From Liolophura sinensis (Eukaryota > Mollusca > Polyplacophora > Chitonida > Chitonidae), in assembly GCF_032854445.1 (NCBI RefSeq), contig NC_088298.1, positions 17,319,976-17,383,975 of the forward strand: a stretch of 64,000 nucleotides of DNA, written 5' to 3'. Position 1 is the first letter of the stretch, and each line of letters starts with the position of its first letter. Shown here piece by piece: positions 45,835 through 56,239 of the stretch. The translations under genes and the position numbers were made by a program. The notes below the pieces were generated by a model, which worked only from the letters and a program-made list of their open reading frames with translations, had not been told where the DNA came from and did no database searches.

Positions 45835-46105
45835 TACGGCAAACTTGTGGAGCGCGTTCAAACCCTGTCTTGGGTTTTGTTTCTTCCTGCCACTCTTACT
45901 CTTCATTAGGCGACAATAAGCGTTCAACCAAGCCGTTGGCGCAGACAAACGTTCGTTGAAGACCAATAGTCTTCCACCAGTATGGTGTGTATATCTGTAC
46001 GTCAGATGTGGGAAAGTTCGTGAATAGTTTGCCAAAGGCCAGAGGTTTAACCCAGGAGACTCCCGTTTTCTCCAGCCGTTAAACTGATCACCATGTTTTG
46101 CAGTG
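45835..46105 (+). mobile_element. SINE-B/C-like remnant, plus strand
   Basis: Head with B-box GCGTTCAAACCCTGTC (about 45856) and TAGGCGACAATAAGCGTTCA, as in SINE-C. The core GTGGGAAAGTTCGTGAATAG, GTTTGCCAAAGGCCAG is like the SINE-B core at 5830. The 3' end is AACTGATCACC. The family assignment is mixed, and this may be a head swap. Confidence 0.5.
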
Positions 46106-46109
46106 AGCA

Positions 46110-46245
46110 TTAACACATGTCACGATGGTCCCACAAACAGTGGGAGCAGAGGAATCTAAAAATTCGATGTCCCAGGCCGGTTTTGAACCGCAGCTCGTGT
46201 GTCAAACACCATTAACCGCTAGACCACGGCTGGCTTCCCACCCCT
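46110..46245 (-). mobile_element. SINE-G head, minus strand
   Basis: On the minus strand: GCCAGCCGTGGTCTAGCGGT, an A-box typical of tRNAs, B-box GCGGTTCAAAACC, then CCACTGTTTGTGGGACCATC. Order and spacing match 6535-6685 and 57935-58130. I see no intact 7-bp acceptor stem and no anticodon stem, so it is not called as a tRNA gene. Confidence 0.6.
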
Positions 46246-46639
46246 CAAAAATGTACGACTTAATAGAAATGAAAACTTATATTCAAAACAATTTTTTAAA
46301 AAGTTTTTGGCGGAATAAAACTCATCTAAACGGTTGCATTCAATGGTAGGCTTAATTAGGAGAAAGTGAAGTGTAGCTGAGATTTTACATTGGTGTGTAC
46401 AAATTTGGATGACTTTTACCTGTCTAATGTCTACTCGTGTGCAAAAACGAGGTCTCCCAACATTAGATACGATGTTTGTGACGAAGAAAAGGTTCTGACG
46501 GTTGCGAGACCTAATTTAACGAGCTGAGTGCACAATGCATAAACTATGATCCGTGACTCTTAAACTCATTCATTTCATGTGACGATGAATGAGCGAAAGA
46601 TGTTTCTGGCGTATATGTGGTCATGTGTGCAAGAGTATG

Positions 46640-46800
46640 AAAATATTTATTTATTTATTTATTTTTTATTTCACAGTTGCTTAACGTCATAATCATCGAT
46701 TTTTCACTAGCCCTCTGGCGGCAACAGAATCATTGAGAGCTAAATTTGAACACACAACCTCAATGAACTTTGCAGCCATTTGGGCCACACACTAATAAGA
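46640..46800 (-). mobile_element. Possible SINE remnant, minus strand
   Basis: A (TTTA)n run is followed by GTTGCTTAACGTCATAATCA and CGATTTTTCAC, resembling the complement of a SINE 3' domain. The rest is too decayed to align. Confidence 0.35.
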
Positions 46801-46927
46801 AGTCAAACGTTAAACGCCTGACATAAAGGGACACTCAGAAAATGAGGGAAGATAGACTCATGAACTTTATCCAATCAAAAATCTTCTAAAGATGGCCTTG
46901 GCATTTCCTTATTGGCTGTAAACTCTT

Positions 46928-48264
46928 GGTGGTGGTGGTAGTTTGTTTAATGGCGTTTCCATTCTAATGAATGATGCACGCCACGATCTATGCTGAAACC
47001 AAGTAGTGTGATGACATTAATGCATTATAACATGGAGATGGGAATGAACTATACTCTTAATTTTCTCCTGGCACATGGGAGCAGGAACCTTACTGTAGCT
47101 TCGAAGACTCTACCAGACTTCTTGCCAGGCCTTAAAACATTGTCTGGGCAGGGGTCTGTAATGCCAGCACAGAGTAGTTCCGCATAATAGCGATGTCTCT
47201 GGAGAGTATATTGTGGGCATCGGAACAACATATGCTCAATTGTTTCCTCAACCTGGCAATGATCACAAACACCCGCATCATGTAAATGAAATCTGTTTAA
47301 ATAAGAATTCGTAGGAATGTGCCCGGTCCTCAATCTGTTGCGTAGGATTTCTGCTCGCTTGGAAGAAAGACTAACAAGGTGAGAATTAGAAACATTGTTA
47401 TTAAAATTATAAAAATATCTCCCTTTAGTGGAGGTGTCCCATGTTGAGCAATATGTAAATGAGATAGCGCTTGTTTCGCTAACTTGTCCGCCCATTCATT
47501 ACCTGCAATACTAGAATGGCCTGGGACCCACTCAAAACGGATTTCCACACCTTGGTAGAATAAACAGGTACATAAATGAAGTATATCAAAAATGATTGGA
47601 GAGCATTTCCTTGGCGTAAAATTCTGTAAAGCAAGTATCGCACTTAGAGAATCCGTGAAGATAACGGCTCTTGCTGACTTCAAATCTGCTAAAAAAATGC
47701 AACGCACACAGAAACCCAGTCAATTCAGCAGCAAAATATCGATACTGCATCTGTAAGTCTAAACCCCTTACTATGGTGGATTTCTGGGACACAAAATTTT
47801 TGTCAGTATCCGGGCACTTTGAGGCATCTTTTAAAACCTATAGATAGTGACTCCACGATCTGGCAATATAATCCCTAGAGAAAAGGAAGACAAACTCTGA
47901 GTTGTCTGACTTTTTCACTTCTCTGTGTAACGCTTGTGAAATATTCGGTAGACGTAACTTCCATGGAGGAAACGCAGGAATAAAATTGTACCAGATTTGA
48001 ATGTCGGCGATCTGCATTGTGTCGTACATATATTTCGCTCGTACACTAAAAGGCTCTCTTTTTCTGCTTGTGCCTTCAAACAGAATATCATAATAGGATG
48101 GTCTGAAAATGTCACTTGCTAAATTCCCATGTGAAGCCATCAACTTCACTCCAAATTGCAGCGATTGAAACTGGCTTCGAACAAAAAGAGGCCATTCATT
48201 AAACAGATGTTGAAGTGCATTTAAGGGAGTTGTTTTAAGCGTACCTGTTGCAATAGGGAACGGC
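46928..48264 (-). mobile_element. 5'-truncated LINE, RNase H region, 12-bp TSD
   Basis: A minus-strand non-LTR retrotransposon end. A perfect 12-bp duplication, CTGTAAACTCTT, at 46916-46927 and 48265-48276 sets its limits. The 3' tail is (ACC)n. Only the part of ORF2 after the reverse transcriptase catalytic domain remains: a linker (PFPIATGTLKTTPLNAL), RNase H and a C-terminal zinc-knuckle. The RNase H and linker organisation fits the I/Nimb-like LINE group; the exact clade is not certain. The body is inactive, with one in-frame stop and two frameshifts. Confidence 0.93.
47049..48264 (-). pseudogene. LINE ORF2 C-terminus: linker, RNase H, zinc knuckle
   Basis: Read on the minus strand. Linker piece 48264-47838 ends in a TAG. 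The same frame continues with KDASK and YFAAELTG, giving the first Asp and the Glu of RNase H. A frameshift near 47700 leads to IFTDSLSAILAL (second Asp) and VPGHSSIAGNEWADKLAK (the His-containing loop and last Asp). A second shift near 47420 restores the first frame and a C-x2-C...H-x4-C motif (CDHCQVEETIEHMLFRC). All four RNase H acidic positions are visible, but across two frames. It would have removed the RNA strand during reverse transcription. Stop at 47049-47051. Confidence 0.9.
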
Positions 48265-48354
48265 CTGTAAACTCTTATTATTAGACTGAAACATACATAG
48301 TCCATTCATTTGCAATTTGGTTCCTTGATTGGAGTTGTTATACTGGCTGAGTGA

Positions 48355-48490
48355 CCTCGCAACGCAACGCAACCCAGTACAGTACAATACAACACCCGTA
48401 CAGTACAATACAAGACCAGTACAGTACAATACAATAAGATACAAAATAATACGATACAATACAATATGATACGATACGAGGACACACCAC
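48355..48490. repeat. (TACAA)n/(GATAC)n microsatellite
   Basis: Impure 5-bp repeats: AGTACAATACAACACC, AGTACAATACAAGACC, and then ATACGATACAATACAATA. Lies just outside the LINE insertion. It creates chance open frames on the minus strand. Confidence 0.85.
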
Positions 48491-48911
48491 AGTACAACGC
48501 CTTGCAGCGTTACGGACGTGGGCGAAGCCTTGCTAATCAAACAGTGTGATGGCGTGTCTATGGGTCGTGATGCTGTGGTTGTTCGGCACAGTATGGCCAG
48601 TGTGCCAATCTCAACGTAGGGTGGTACACAGCATATGGAAAACTAATGTAATCAGATTAGATTAGTCCTTTAAATGATGCTCTGAATACTTGGGGACTAA
48701 GTAATGCAAAAATAATGACGTAACTCGAAAACCGCGCGTTGTATCGAATTCATGGGTTTATTTGTGGATGGACCGGTCACATAACTAATTATCCAGGGTC
48801 TATCTTTTGGGTCGAATAATTAGCTGGTTGCCTTTTCTGTATACACTAGCTCCTTTAACAGATCCTTGCTGGCTACCAATGTTTCCCGATTAAACCGTTT
48901 CACACTGATTA

Positions 48912-49042
48912 TCAGCAACGTGCGGGTGGTCGCGGGTTTCCCTCTGCCTCTGCCCGGTTTCCCCCCCACCATAATGCTGGCCGCCGTCGTATAGGTGAAA
49001 TATTCTTGAGTATGGCGTAAAACACCAGTCAAATAAATAAAT
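48912..49042 (+). mobile_element. SINE-A, 5'-truncated, plus strand
   Basis: Begins abruptly at TCAGCAACGTGCGGGTGG, then CCCCCCACCATAATGCTGG, GTGAAATATTCTTGAGTATG and an (AAAT)n tail. TTCACACTGATTA (48899-48911) and ATCACACAGAATA (49043-49055) form a 13-bp duplication with three mismatches. The 5' cut matches the CAGCAACCTGCGG truncation position seen in other copies. Confidence 0.88.
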
Positions 49043-49078
49043 ATCACACAGAATACTTTTTTTTAATTTTATTTTGTG

Positions 49079-49402
49079 TGTATGCTTTGGGTTTCACGTC
49101 GTTCTTAACAATGTTCCAGTCATATGACGACGAAGAGTCATTAGGTGTGTGTACATATATTGTGTCCAAGTCACCAAAGTGGTGCCGCCACTGATGTGTC
49201 ATGCCGAAGACACCAGATGTGACACCCGACCCTGTCACATTATACTGACACTGGGCCAACCCGTCCTGTTTCCTTGCTCTCATTTCTCAGTGCTGAAAAC
49301 TAAGCGTGACAGCAACAAGTACCATTTTAAAAGTCTTTGGTATGACCCAACCCGGGTTTGATCACAACTTCGAGGCGGACGTTCTAAACATTAGGCCACC
49401 GA
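49079..49402 (-). mobile_element. SINE-D, complete, minus strand
   Basis: Minus-strand: GGGTTTCACGTCGTTCTTAA and AGTCATATGACGACGAAGAG mark the 3' end. TCATGCCGAAGACACCAG is in the body, then the head complement GGGTTTGATCACAACTTCGA, GGCGGACGTTC and TTAGGCCACCGA. Full order as at 29736. Confidence 0.9.
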
Positions 49403-51337
49403 CTGGGTCAGTTTTTGTTCTTTGTTTTTTTTTTTTTGTTTTTTTTTTTGAAAATAAGTATACCAATCGCACAGTAGTTAAGAACTGTAGTCAGCAGTGT
49501 GAAATAGACTGTGTCTGCCCTACGCCCCACGTTAGTTTTAAGCTCAAAGGCCTTGTTGACAAAGACATAAGATTAGCCAAGACTATAATGCATGTGCGCT
49601 ATTTCTGTACATTGTCTCAGTGCAGACTAAACTGAACATGGAAAAAGATGGTTACATGGGGAGAAAAAGTACCGACACCAGCACAATACGGAGGTTTAAA
49701 TAGATCGACTAATTTGTTTTTCACCGCTGACAAAATTTCATAGTGTGGGTAAATAGAGTATTGAATTTAAACGCAAATTGAAAGGAGAGATTTATGCTGT
49801 GTTAGGAGACAGATGCGAGCTGGGCGCAGGTCAGGTAAAAAACATCTGGTTGCTTGTAACGTTGACTAACAATGTCAAAGTTCCGTTAGACAATATGTAG
49901 GTGTTAAATGCATGTGTAAACATGTGTTGTGGGTGTAGACTATCTCGTCCTCGTGGTAACTGTAGCGTTCTCTGGAGAAGCGTAAACACCGCATGCGGAC
50001 AGAAGCGACTTGGTGTGATATGCAGGTGCGCTAGGCTAATACATTACAACTGCACTCTCTCGCCCGCTTCAGACGAATACAAGTTTATGGTAAAAAGAGC
50101 ATATATCACCAGAGTTCCGGTATACCAGTTACGTCAGTACAGAAAAAAATTTCTTTTTAAATCGTCAGCTGTGGGTGAGAATGAAACAAAAATAAGGATA
50201 TACGTGCATCTGTTTATATGATGTAGATAGATCAGTTCTTGGAAAATGCGTATTATTTCCAATATACAAACTGGAATACCTCCAATCTGTCGATACACTC
50301 ACCTGATGTCTGTTACCATTACAGCTTGGGCTGCATGAACTGACTGCTGTCGTTGTAACGGAATTTTTTTTACCGAAGATTGACTGATCTGTGCATTTTG
50401 GAGGAAAGGTAAGTCTTTTCTGTATACATTATGTCGTGGATTTAAATTTTCATGACAATGAATTAACAATCAAAACATCCAAATTATGAATCTCCGTTGG
50501 CGTTAATTACATTGCATTTGATATATATTTGTTTTTGTTGTTTCAATCACTTATGTTATGACTCAACTTTGAAGAGAAAAAAAGTAAAAGTGTTATCAGG
50601 TGAACAGGAAAAAAACCTCTTGCTCACACAAGTAGTACAGTGTTGTGTTTATATGCTTAAAGTTGAAGAAATAGCAATAACAAGAAGAAGGTATTAATAG
50701 ATTGAAATCAGGTGGACATAACCACGCTATAGGGCCTGCAGAGCAAATAGTTTCAGGTCACTGCATCCGCTGTATGTCTGCAGGATGTCGTTTATTGTTC
50801 TGACGGAGCAGTTCTCTTGTATGACGTAAACTCTGACCCACATTCTGCCACCCCCGGGATGTTTAGACGGACACATTGCGTGACTCGGGGTTATTGGACT
50901 CGAGTCGTTTGTTTTTTTTTACGTTGTATAAAACCAGTCATAGTTGAATGATTGTTGTAATGGTACGATGTAACTGTATATGTTAAGAGCGAAGAGGCAA
51001 AAAAATTCACCACATTTCCACTCTGCCCTGGTTAAGTCACCAGGGTGAGAATGTCACTGATAAAAAGTCTGATCTGTTGGCTGACGATAAAGAAGGCTTC
51101 CAGCAAACGGAATTAACAACGAGTTCTTCGGCTCGTATTCCCAATATAATTACTTCCAGACAAAGCTATTAAGGATAAGAGAATAAATGTCATTAGCACA
51201 AACCAGTGACATAACAGCAGGCCGGATCTGCATCCAAGTAAACTGCGCATGATCGTAATTTTCTTTAAAATATGTAAAAGGAAAATAATGTCATATTCGG
51301 CGTGTAATCTATACGTGTGTTACATATGACAGGAGCG
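49403..51337. other. Unassigned DNA
   Basis: A poly-T stretch (49424-49451) follows the SINE. The 106-codon open frame at 49901-50221 has several Cys and Arg residues but no pattern that I can assign. CRE-like TGACGTC words are absent until 51338. Confidence 0.3.
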
Positions 51338-51463
51338 AAGCAGCGCGTGTTTGAGCTACGACTAACGAATGACGTCATCAAGCAACGTGTGTTCGTGCTA
51401 CGACTAACCCATGGCGTCACTATGCAACGCGTGTCCGTGTTACGAGTAACGCATGACGTTGCC
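51338..51463. repeat. Three 42-bp direct repeats with CRE-like sites
   Basis: Units start at 51338, 51380 and 51422: AAGCA(G/A)CG(C/T)GTGT, then CTACGACTAAC and TGACGTCA. The last element is a perfect CRE palindrome in unit 1 (about 51371) and diverged in units 2 and 3. 42 is a multiple of three, so an open frame (51317-51517, plus) contains a 14-residue repeat, KQRVFELRLTNDVI and two variants. Coding versus regulatory cannot be decided here. Confidence 0.85.
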
Positions 51464-51746
51464 GTTATTTGTGCAATTATGTCTCACTTGGCCAATGAAT
51501 ATAAACAGTCAAGATAACCATACAGTATATGACAATTTATTTTAATTGTTTGCATTCCCTAATTCCCTCGTTACCGTATTGCCATGACAACTGTATCACA
51601 AAGCCTTTTAAGCGGATGATCGCGTCTACATCTAAGTGTCTATGTGACAGTAAGATATGTCAATTCATATGTAATTTTGCCAAAGTATTCCACATTTGTC
51701 CTTGTATAGGTGCATGCATATACCTAATTTATTGTATATATAAACC

Positions 51747-51981
51747 TATACTAAAAAAATTAATCGGCTTATCTTAACAGAAAAGCAGTTGTCTGACTTT
51801 ATTATAACGTAGAATGTTGTCATATTCAACATAATATCCTGTTTGTCTAATAGAACCTTTATGTTGAATTAATAGAAGGTGTGTGTTATATTTAACAGAA
51901 TAAGCTGTTGCAATAACAGAGTACATTCTAGCATCACTGAGACAGCAGACTTAAAATTAACAGAATAATTTTTTGAGTGTA
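51747..51981. mobile_element. TA-MITE, uninterrupted copy
   Basis: Starts TATACTAAAAAAATTAATCG and ends AGAATAATTTTTTGAGTGTA. Interior CATATTCAACATAATATCCT, GTCTAATAGAACCTTTATG and TTATATTTAACAGAATAAG. The right part CAGAGTACATTCTAGCATCA is the reverse complement of the left part of the copies at 36985 and 39252, so the family consensus is a long foldback. It represents the empty site for the insertion at 39399. Confidence 0.85.
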
Positions 51982-52029
51982 TTGGTGTGTACTAATTAAC
52001 TGTTCAACCATATAGATATGCCTTCGATT

Positions 52030-52262
52030 TATTTGATTTATGTATTTATTTGACTGGTGTTTTACGCCGTACACAAGAATATTTCACTGATACGACGGCG
52101 GCCAGCATTATGGTGGAGGAAACCGGGCAAAGCCCGGGGGAAACCCACGATTATCCGCAGGTTGCTGCCGACCATCCCACTTACGGCCGGAGAGGAAGCC
52201 AGCATGAGCTGGACTTGAACTCACAACGACAGTGTTGGCGAGAGGCTCCTGAGTCATTACGC
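52030..52262 (-). mobile_element. SINE-A, near full-length, minus strand
   Basis: GGTGTTTTACGCCGTACACA, GATACGACGGCGGCCAGCAT, CAGCATGAGCTGGACTTGAA, then GTTGGCGAGAGGCTCCTGAG and TCATTACGCTG where it ends. It lacks the A-box. The base at the junction leads into TTTTACCTTTAACGACAA, a block also at 8824. Confidence 0.9.
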
Positions 52263-52344
52263 TGTTTTTACCTTTAACGACAAGAGAGTTCGAACTAGAA
52301 ACTCTCCTAAATGCTTGGTATTACTTTCGGCCCAGTTGTACGTT

Positions 52345-52462
52345 GTCACTTTCAGCTCTTATACTCGAACAGGGCTTCCTCACACCATATCATGCAGTAA
52401 TCTCCGTGGAATAAGTGAAATATTCTGTACGGTGTAAAACACCAATCACATAAATAAAACAA
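52345..52462 (+). mobile_element. SINE 3'-domain fragment, plus strand
   Basis: TAAGTGAAATATTCTGTACG and GTAAAACACCAATCACATAA are the shared 3' domain with an (AAAT)n-like tail. The upstream part has GGGCTTCCTCACACCATATC. Head not visible. Confidence 0.65.
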
Positions 52463-52464
52463 AT

Positions 52465-52600
52465 ATGCTCGAACAGAGACGCGAGTTCAATCCCGTCCTC
52501 GGGCGGGTAGTTTGTACATTCCCCCGTTATTACTGTTTTTGTAGCCTTGGTGACAATAAGCCATCGGCGACGTTCGTGTGGCTGCTTGTGCGATCTAACC
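52465..52600 (+). mobile_element. SINE-C head, plus strand
   Basis: B-box CGCGAGTTCAATCCCGTC, CTCGGGCGGGTAGTTTGTAC and GGTGACAATAAGCCATCGG match the head at 45856 and the 5' part of 55730. The 3' domain is missing. Confidence 0.55.
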
Positions 52601-53453
52601 ACTTCTTTAAGCCTGGTCTTAAGAAACAATCCGAACACTCGAAGAGTATTTATGATAGTCTGACGTCACAGTGGAATTTCCCCCTTGTATAAGACTCTAT
52701 GTTCAGTTTATGAAGAGTACAGCGATGTCATCGTGGCCCGGAAATGTATGAACGGCTCATGGCAGCGTGGCCAATTCAAATTAGAGAGAAAAAAATAACA
52801 ACAAAATAAAGACAAGAACAAAAAATAGAAAAACAATAACACCAAAGAAAAAAAGTAGCGGATTTGGACTTGCTGTTTCAAATTATAAAATCTGCAGATG
52901 TCAGAATGCGTACGTCAGCATTTTCAAAGTCATAAATTAAGCCGGAAGCAATTGTTCTCTAGGACAATCAGCCCAGACTGTATTTGTACTGACACTGGCG
53001 TGGCTTGTCTTGTTCGTTAAACTCAGAGGCAGCTTCTGTGTGCTTAGTTACAAGTGCATGTAGGCCAGTTCACTTACATAACGGGAACGTATATGACTAA
53101 CCGACCGAGGCTTGTGTTCCGTTGAGTCACGTGTTGCCATGCTGGCTCGATAGTTGACATCATCCGATACGATGACATGTTCACTCTAAAAAATACACTG
53201 CACTGTCTCATGCACATCAACCAATAGAATGCATGATGTCAGTATGCACCTGCTGAAAGAGCAGAATGATTTTGCGGGTGATGATTCAGATGAAAAATAA
53301 AGGCAACTACCTTATCTCCTTTTATAATATTATTGAATTCTGTACATACGGACTGTGCGGGTTTACAACTGAACGAAGCATATGTTCCCCATTTTCTCGC
53401 TCCCATCCACAATTTTGAAGAGAAACTTCTGTTGTCTTTGACACATGACTCGC
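52601..53453. other. Unassigned DNA
   Basis: An A-rich stretch, 52783-52855, of AAC/AAAT type. No gene recognised. Confidence 0.35.
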
Positions 53454-53466
53454 TGTTAGCTTTAGT

Positions 53467-53577
53467 TTATTTATTTGATTGGTGTTTTACGCCGTGCTTA
53501 AGCATATTTCACTTATACGATGGCGGCCAACATTATGGTAGGGGGAAACCCGGCAGAGCGCGGCGGGAACCCACGAC
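53467..53577 (-). mobile_element. SINE-A, 5'-truncated, 13-bp TSD
   Basis: Minus-strand: TTGGTGTTTTACGCCGTGCT, CTTATACGATGGCGGCCAAC and GGGAACCCACGAC, where it is cut. TGTTAGCTTTAGT (53454-53466) and TGTCAACTTTAGT (53578-53590) form a 13-bp duplication with two mismatches. Confidence 0.9.
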
Positions 53578-53640
53578 TGTCAACTTTAGTAAGAAAAATT
53601 CAAAAGGAACCTGTAGTTTCGGTTAATATGTAGTTCTTTA

Positions 53641-53765
53641 TTTCATTGGTATGTGACGCCGTACTGTGTGGGATATTTTATAAACACGACCTGGTCAGTA
53701 TTATCGAATAAACCAGGGCAGAGCACGAAGGTAACGACTGTTCCGACAGCTGACGTAAAATCGCA
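53641..53765 (-). mobile_element. Diverged SINE-A-like remnant
   Basis: TCATTGGTATGTGACGCCGT, ACTGTGTGGGATATTTTATA and CCAGGGCAGAGCACGAAGG keep the order of the SINE-A 3' domain on the minus strand but are heavily mutated. Confidence 0.5.
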
Positions 53766-55097
53766 GTCGAATAAACGGGGGCTAAATTCGTGCGCGGGAT
53801 TTCATTATGCATCACTGTTCCGATCAGAAGTATCGAATGTGACGCTATAGCTCCAAAGCTGCCAGCGAGGACTTACATATGGTAAAAACGTGTCATCAGC
53901 CCAAATAGTTGTTGATTATCTCCGAGGTCAGATGTTATTACGCGTATTAGGCGGACCTCAACGTCCACGTGTGCACAGTGTGCAGTCTGCGCATGCGCAT
54001 TGTCGCATTTGTTATGCCAGTGATTATCTAACTAGCTCTTCAGTTTCACCTTTGTTGATGCCATTTTAGTCACGCCCTGAGTTAATAGTGGCTAACGTTA
54101 ATTATGTTTTACGTAAACGCTGAACTTTGTGCGAGTAATTGACTACATATTTACTTTATCGACAGCATGTGAGCCACCTCATCAGGTACTGAAATGTGGT
54201 ATATGCTGGCTACACAACGATGGGTGCAATGTATGTGGCGGAATCCATGAATAACTATCTCTGTCAAACAAATACATTTCTTGGCTGCTGTTTGTAAGTA
54301 AGGATAACATTATTTTGGTGAATTTAAGGAAACATACCTTGAATAAAGTTTAAATGAAAAATTGATTAAAACTTTCCAAAGTCCTCTATTACTTAACGCA
54401 ATGGTTTGGTAGTGGAGTGCCTTTTCTCGCCGTAATGGCGGTAAGGGTCCAAGCTGGACAAACCATTGTTCTCTACGCAGATTTGCCTCAAATTGCTTTA
54501 GGCGGCAAAACTTCCCTTCTGACTGACACCATCGTGGGCCGTAGTCTTCACGTCACACTTATTCTTATAGACAGACGCAATCGCACACAATTCCATTCCA
54601 TATATGCAAATCCAAACCTTAGATCTAGATAATTTGACGATGATTATTTGCTTTCCAAATGATGAAGGCTGAGCACAGAGGCGAGTTCATCACAGAATGC
54701 TGTTCTGTGGTATGCGGAGGAATTTTGGAGGGAATTTGTATCTTACGCCAGAGTGCCTGTTTTATGGGTTTTAGAAGACTTTACCTGATGTAACCAAATG
54801 CTTACTTGCGGTTTTATGGTTTGTCTCTTATATTCGCTTCTCAGGACATAATGGGCACTGCCTATTATTTATTCAAGGGGTAGTGTGCTACTATGAATAT
54901 GATCATTCCTGTATGCTATAAATACATTCTTATGTCACATCCGGTTTATCTCATTGCCCACACCCCCTACATAATCGCATTCGGTTCTTAGTCTTTTTAT
55001 TTTTTTTTCTTTTGTTTTCACATTTTGTGAATTGTATTTCTTGCAAAGTGCTTGCTTTTAACTGAGTCGGTTAAAATTTATCGTTTATATCAGACGG
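53766..55097. other. Unassigned DNA with one local repeat
   Basis: GGCCGTAGTC..CACGTCACAC followed by TTATTCTTATAGACAGAC occurs at about 54537-54580 and again at 55367-55408. Otherwise no gene or SINE recognised. The 71-codon open frame ending at 54632 spans the first copy of this block. Confidence 0.4.
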
Positions 55098-55185
55098 CAC
55101 GTGTGTCATTTGTCACGTGATTTGTCACGTGCGTCACCTGTGTCATCCCGAGTCGTACATTTTCCAGTGTCTTTAGTTTCACGTG
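55098..55185. promoter_or_regulatory. Cluster of four CACGTG E-boxes
   Basis: CACGTG at 55098-55103, 55114-55119, 55126-55131 and 55180-55185. Three lie within 34 bp, each next to GTCA or TGTC. CACGTG is the binding site of bHLH proteins such as USF, Myc/Max and Clock-type factors. No promoter or gene start is identified next to it. Confidence 0.4.
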
Positions 55186-55494
55186 GCAGCTAAAAATATA
55201 CGACCTTTTAAAACAAGACAGCGCGTACTCAGCTATAAAGCCATCAGTTTGATGAATGCCTATGCTTTTCTCACAGCCAGACAGACACGCAATGGTTTAT
55301 TTAACGCTACGACGCCATTGTCTGAGATATGGGCTCATAAGAAACTTACACCGTCGTATATACGGTTGGCCGTAGTCACCACGTCACACTTATTCTTATA
55401 GACAGACACATTCGACAAGTTTCGACATTCGACAAATTCATAACAGACCTAGGCTGTGGCCTGGTAATTAGATATGTTTGCTTTTCAGTTTAGA

Positions 55495-55710
55495 TTTATT
55501 TATTTATTTATTTATTTATTTGATTGGTATTTTACGCTGTACTCAAGGATATTTCACTTATACAACGGCGGCCAGCATTATGGTGGGAGGAAACCGGGCA
55601 GAGCCCGGGGTTAACCCACGACCATCCGCAGGTTGTTGGCAGACCTTTCCACTTACGGCCGGAGAGGAAGCCAGCATGAGCTGGACTTGAACTCACAGCG
55701 ACCGCATTTG
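55495..55710 (-). mobile_element. SINE-A, head-truncated, 12-bp TSD
   Basis: Minus-strand: long (TTTA)n, TTGGTATTTTACGCTGTACT, CTTATACAACGGCGGCCAGC, B-box complement GGACTTGAAC and CAGCGACCGCAT, where it ends. TTTCAGTTTAGA lies at 55483-55494 and 55711-55722. It is cut just outside the B-box. Confidence 0.93.
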
Positions 55711-55729
55711 TTTCAGTTTAGAAGACATA

Positions 55730-56032
55730 CAAGTTGTGGGGTTAAACCCAGTATTGGGTAGGGAAATTCCCCATTCTCGGTGCTCCTGAGGCAACAAGCG
55801 GTTGAGGGTGCATGACGGATCAACAACACTCGTGTGCCTCTTGTTTAAGTTTTCTGACTGTTTTTGAAGACCGTGCGTCTCAAATAGGCAAGTTCGTTGA
55901 TATTCAGGCAACTTGCCACAGATCGACTGTTTACGCCGGACACTAAGAGTTCTTTCACCCATGGACCACCGTTGCACAAATAAGAATTTCTCGAGTACTG
56001 CGTCAAGCGCAAGTGAATTAAATAAACAAGCA
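55730..56032 (+). mobile_element. SINE-C, plus strand
   Basis: Head GTGGGGTTAAACCCAGTATT, GGGTAGGGAAATTCCCC and CTGAGGCAACAAGCGGTTGA, then the shared 3' domain TGGACCACCGTTGCACAAAT, AAGAATTTCTCGAGTACTGC and an A-rich end. The same order is found at 61110-61460. A different head joined to a diverged SINE-A-type 3' end. Confidence 0.7.
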
Positions 56033-56239
56033 ATAAATGCACAAAAACGGACCACAGTGGTGACAGCGTGACAAAATCTAAAAACGACCTAACCTGTCAC
56101 ATTTAATGACAAACTGACTTAAAACTGTATCGAAACGCAAATCGAGCTTCATAATTTTTGCCTGCGTTTATCCCGAAAAAAAAAACAGTTAGGCCTTTAA
56201 ACTTGGAGTTGCACTCAGGATTATTTTTTCTTCAATCCA

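Noticed and set aside
46135-46245. A functional tRNA gene on the minus strand
   Set aside because: The A-box is good, but acceptor and anticodon stems do not pair convincingly, and two related heads sit at 6535 and 57935.
48306-48497. Cys/Tyr/Leu-rich minus-strand open frame near the LINE as its upstream coding part
   Set aside because: It lies outside the LINE's 12-bp duplication and is a translated TACAA-type microsatellite.
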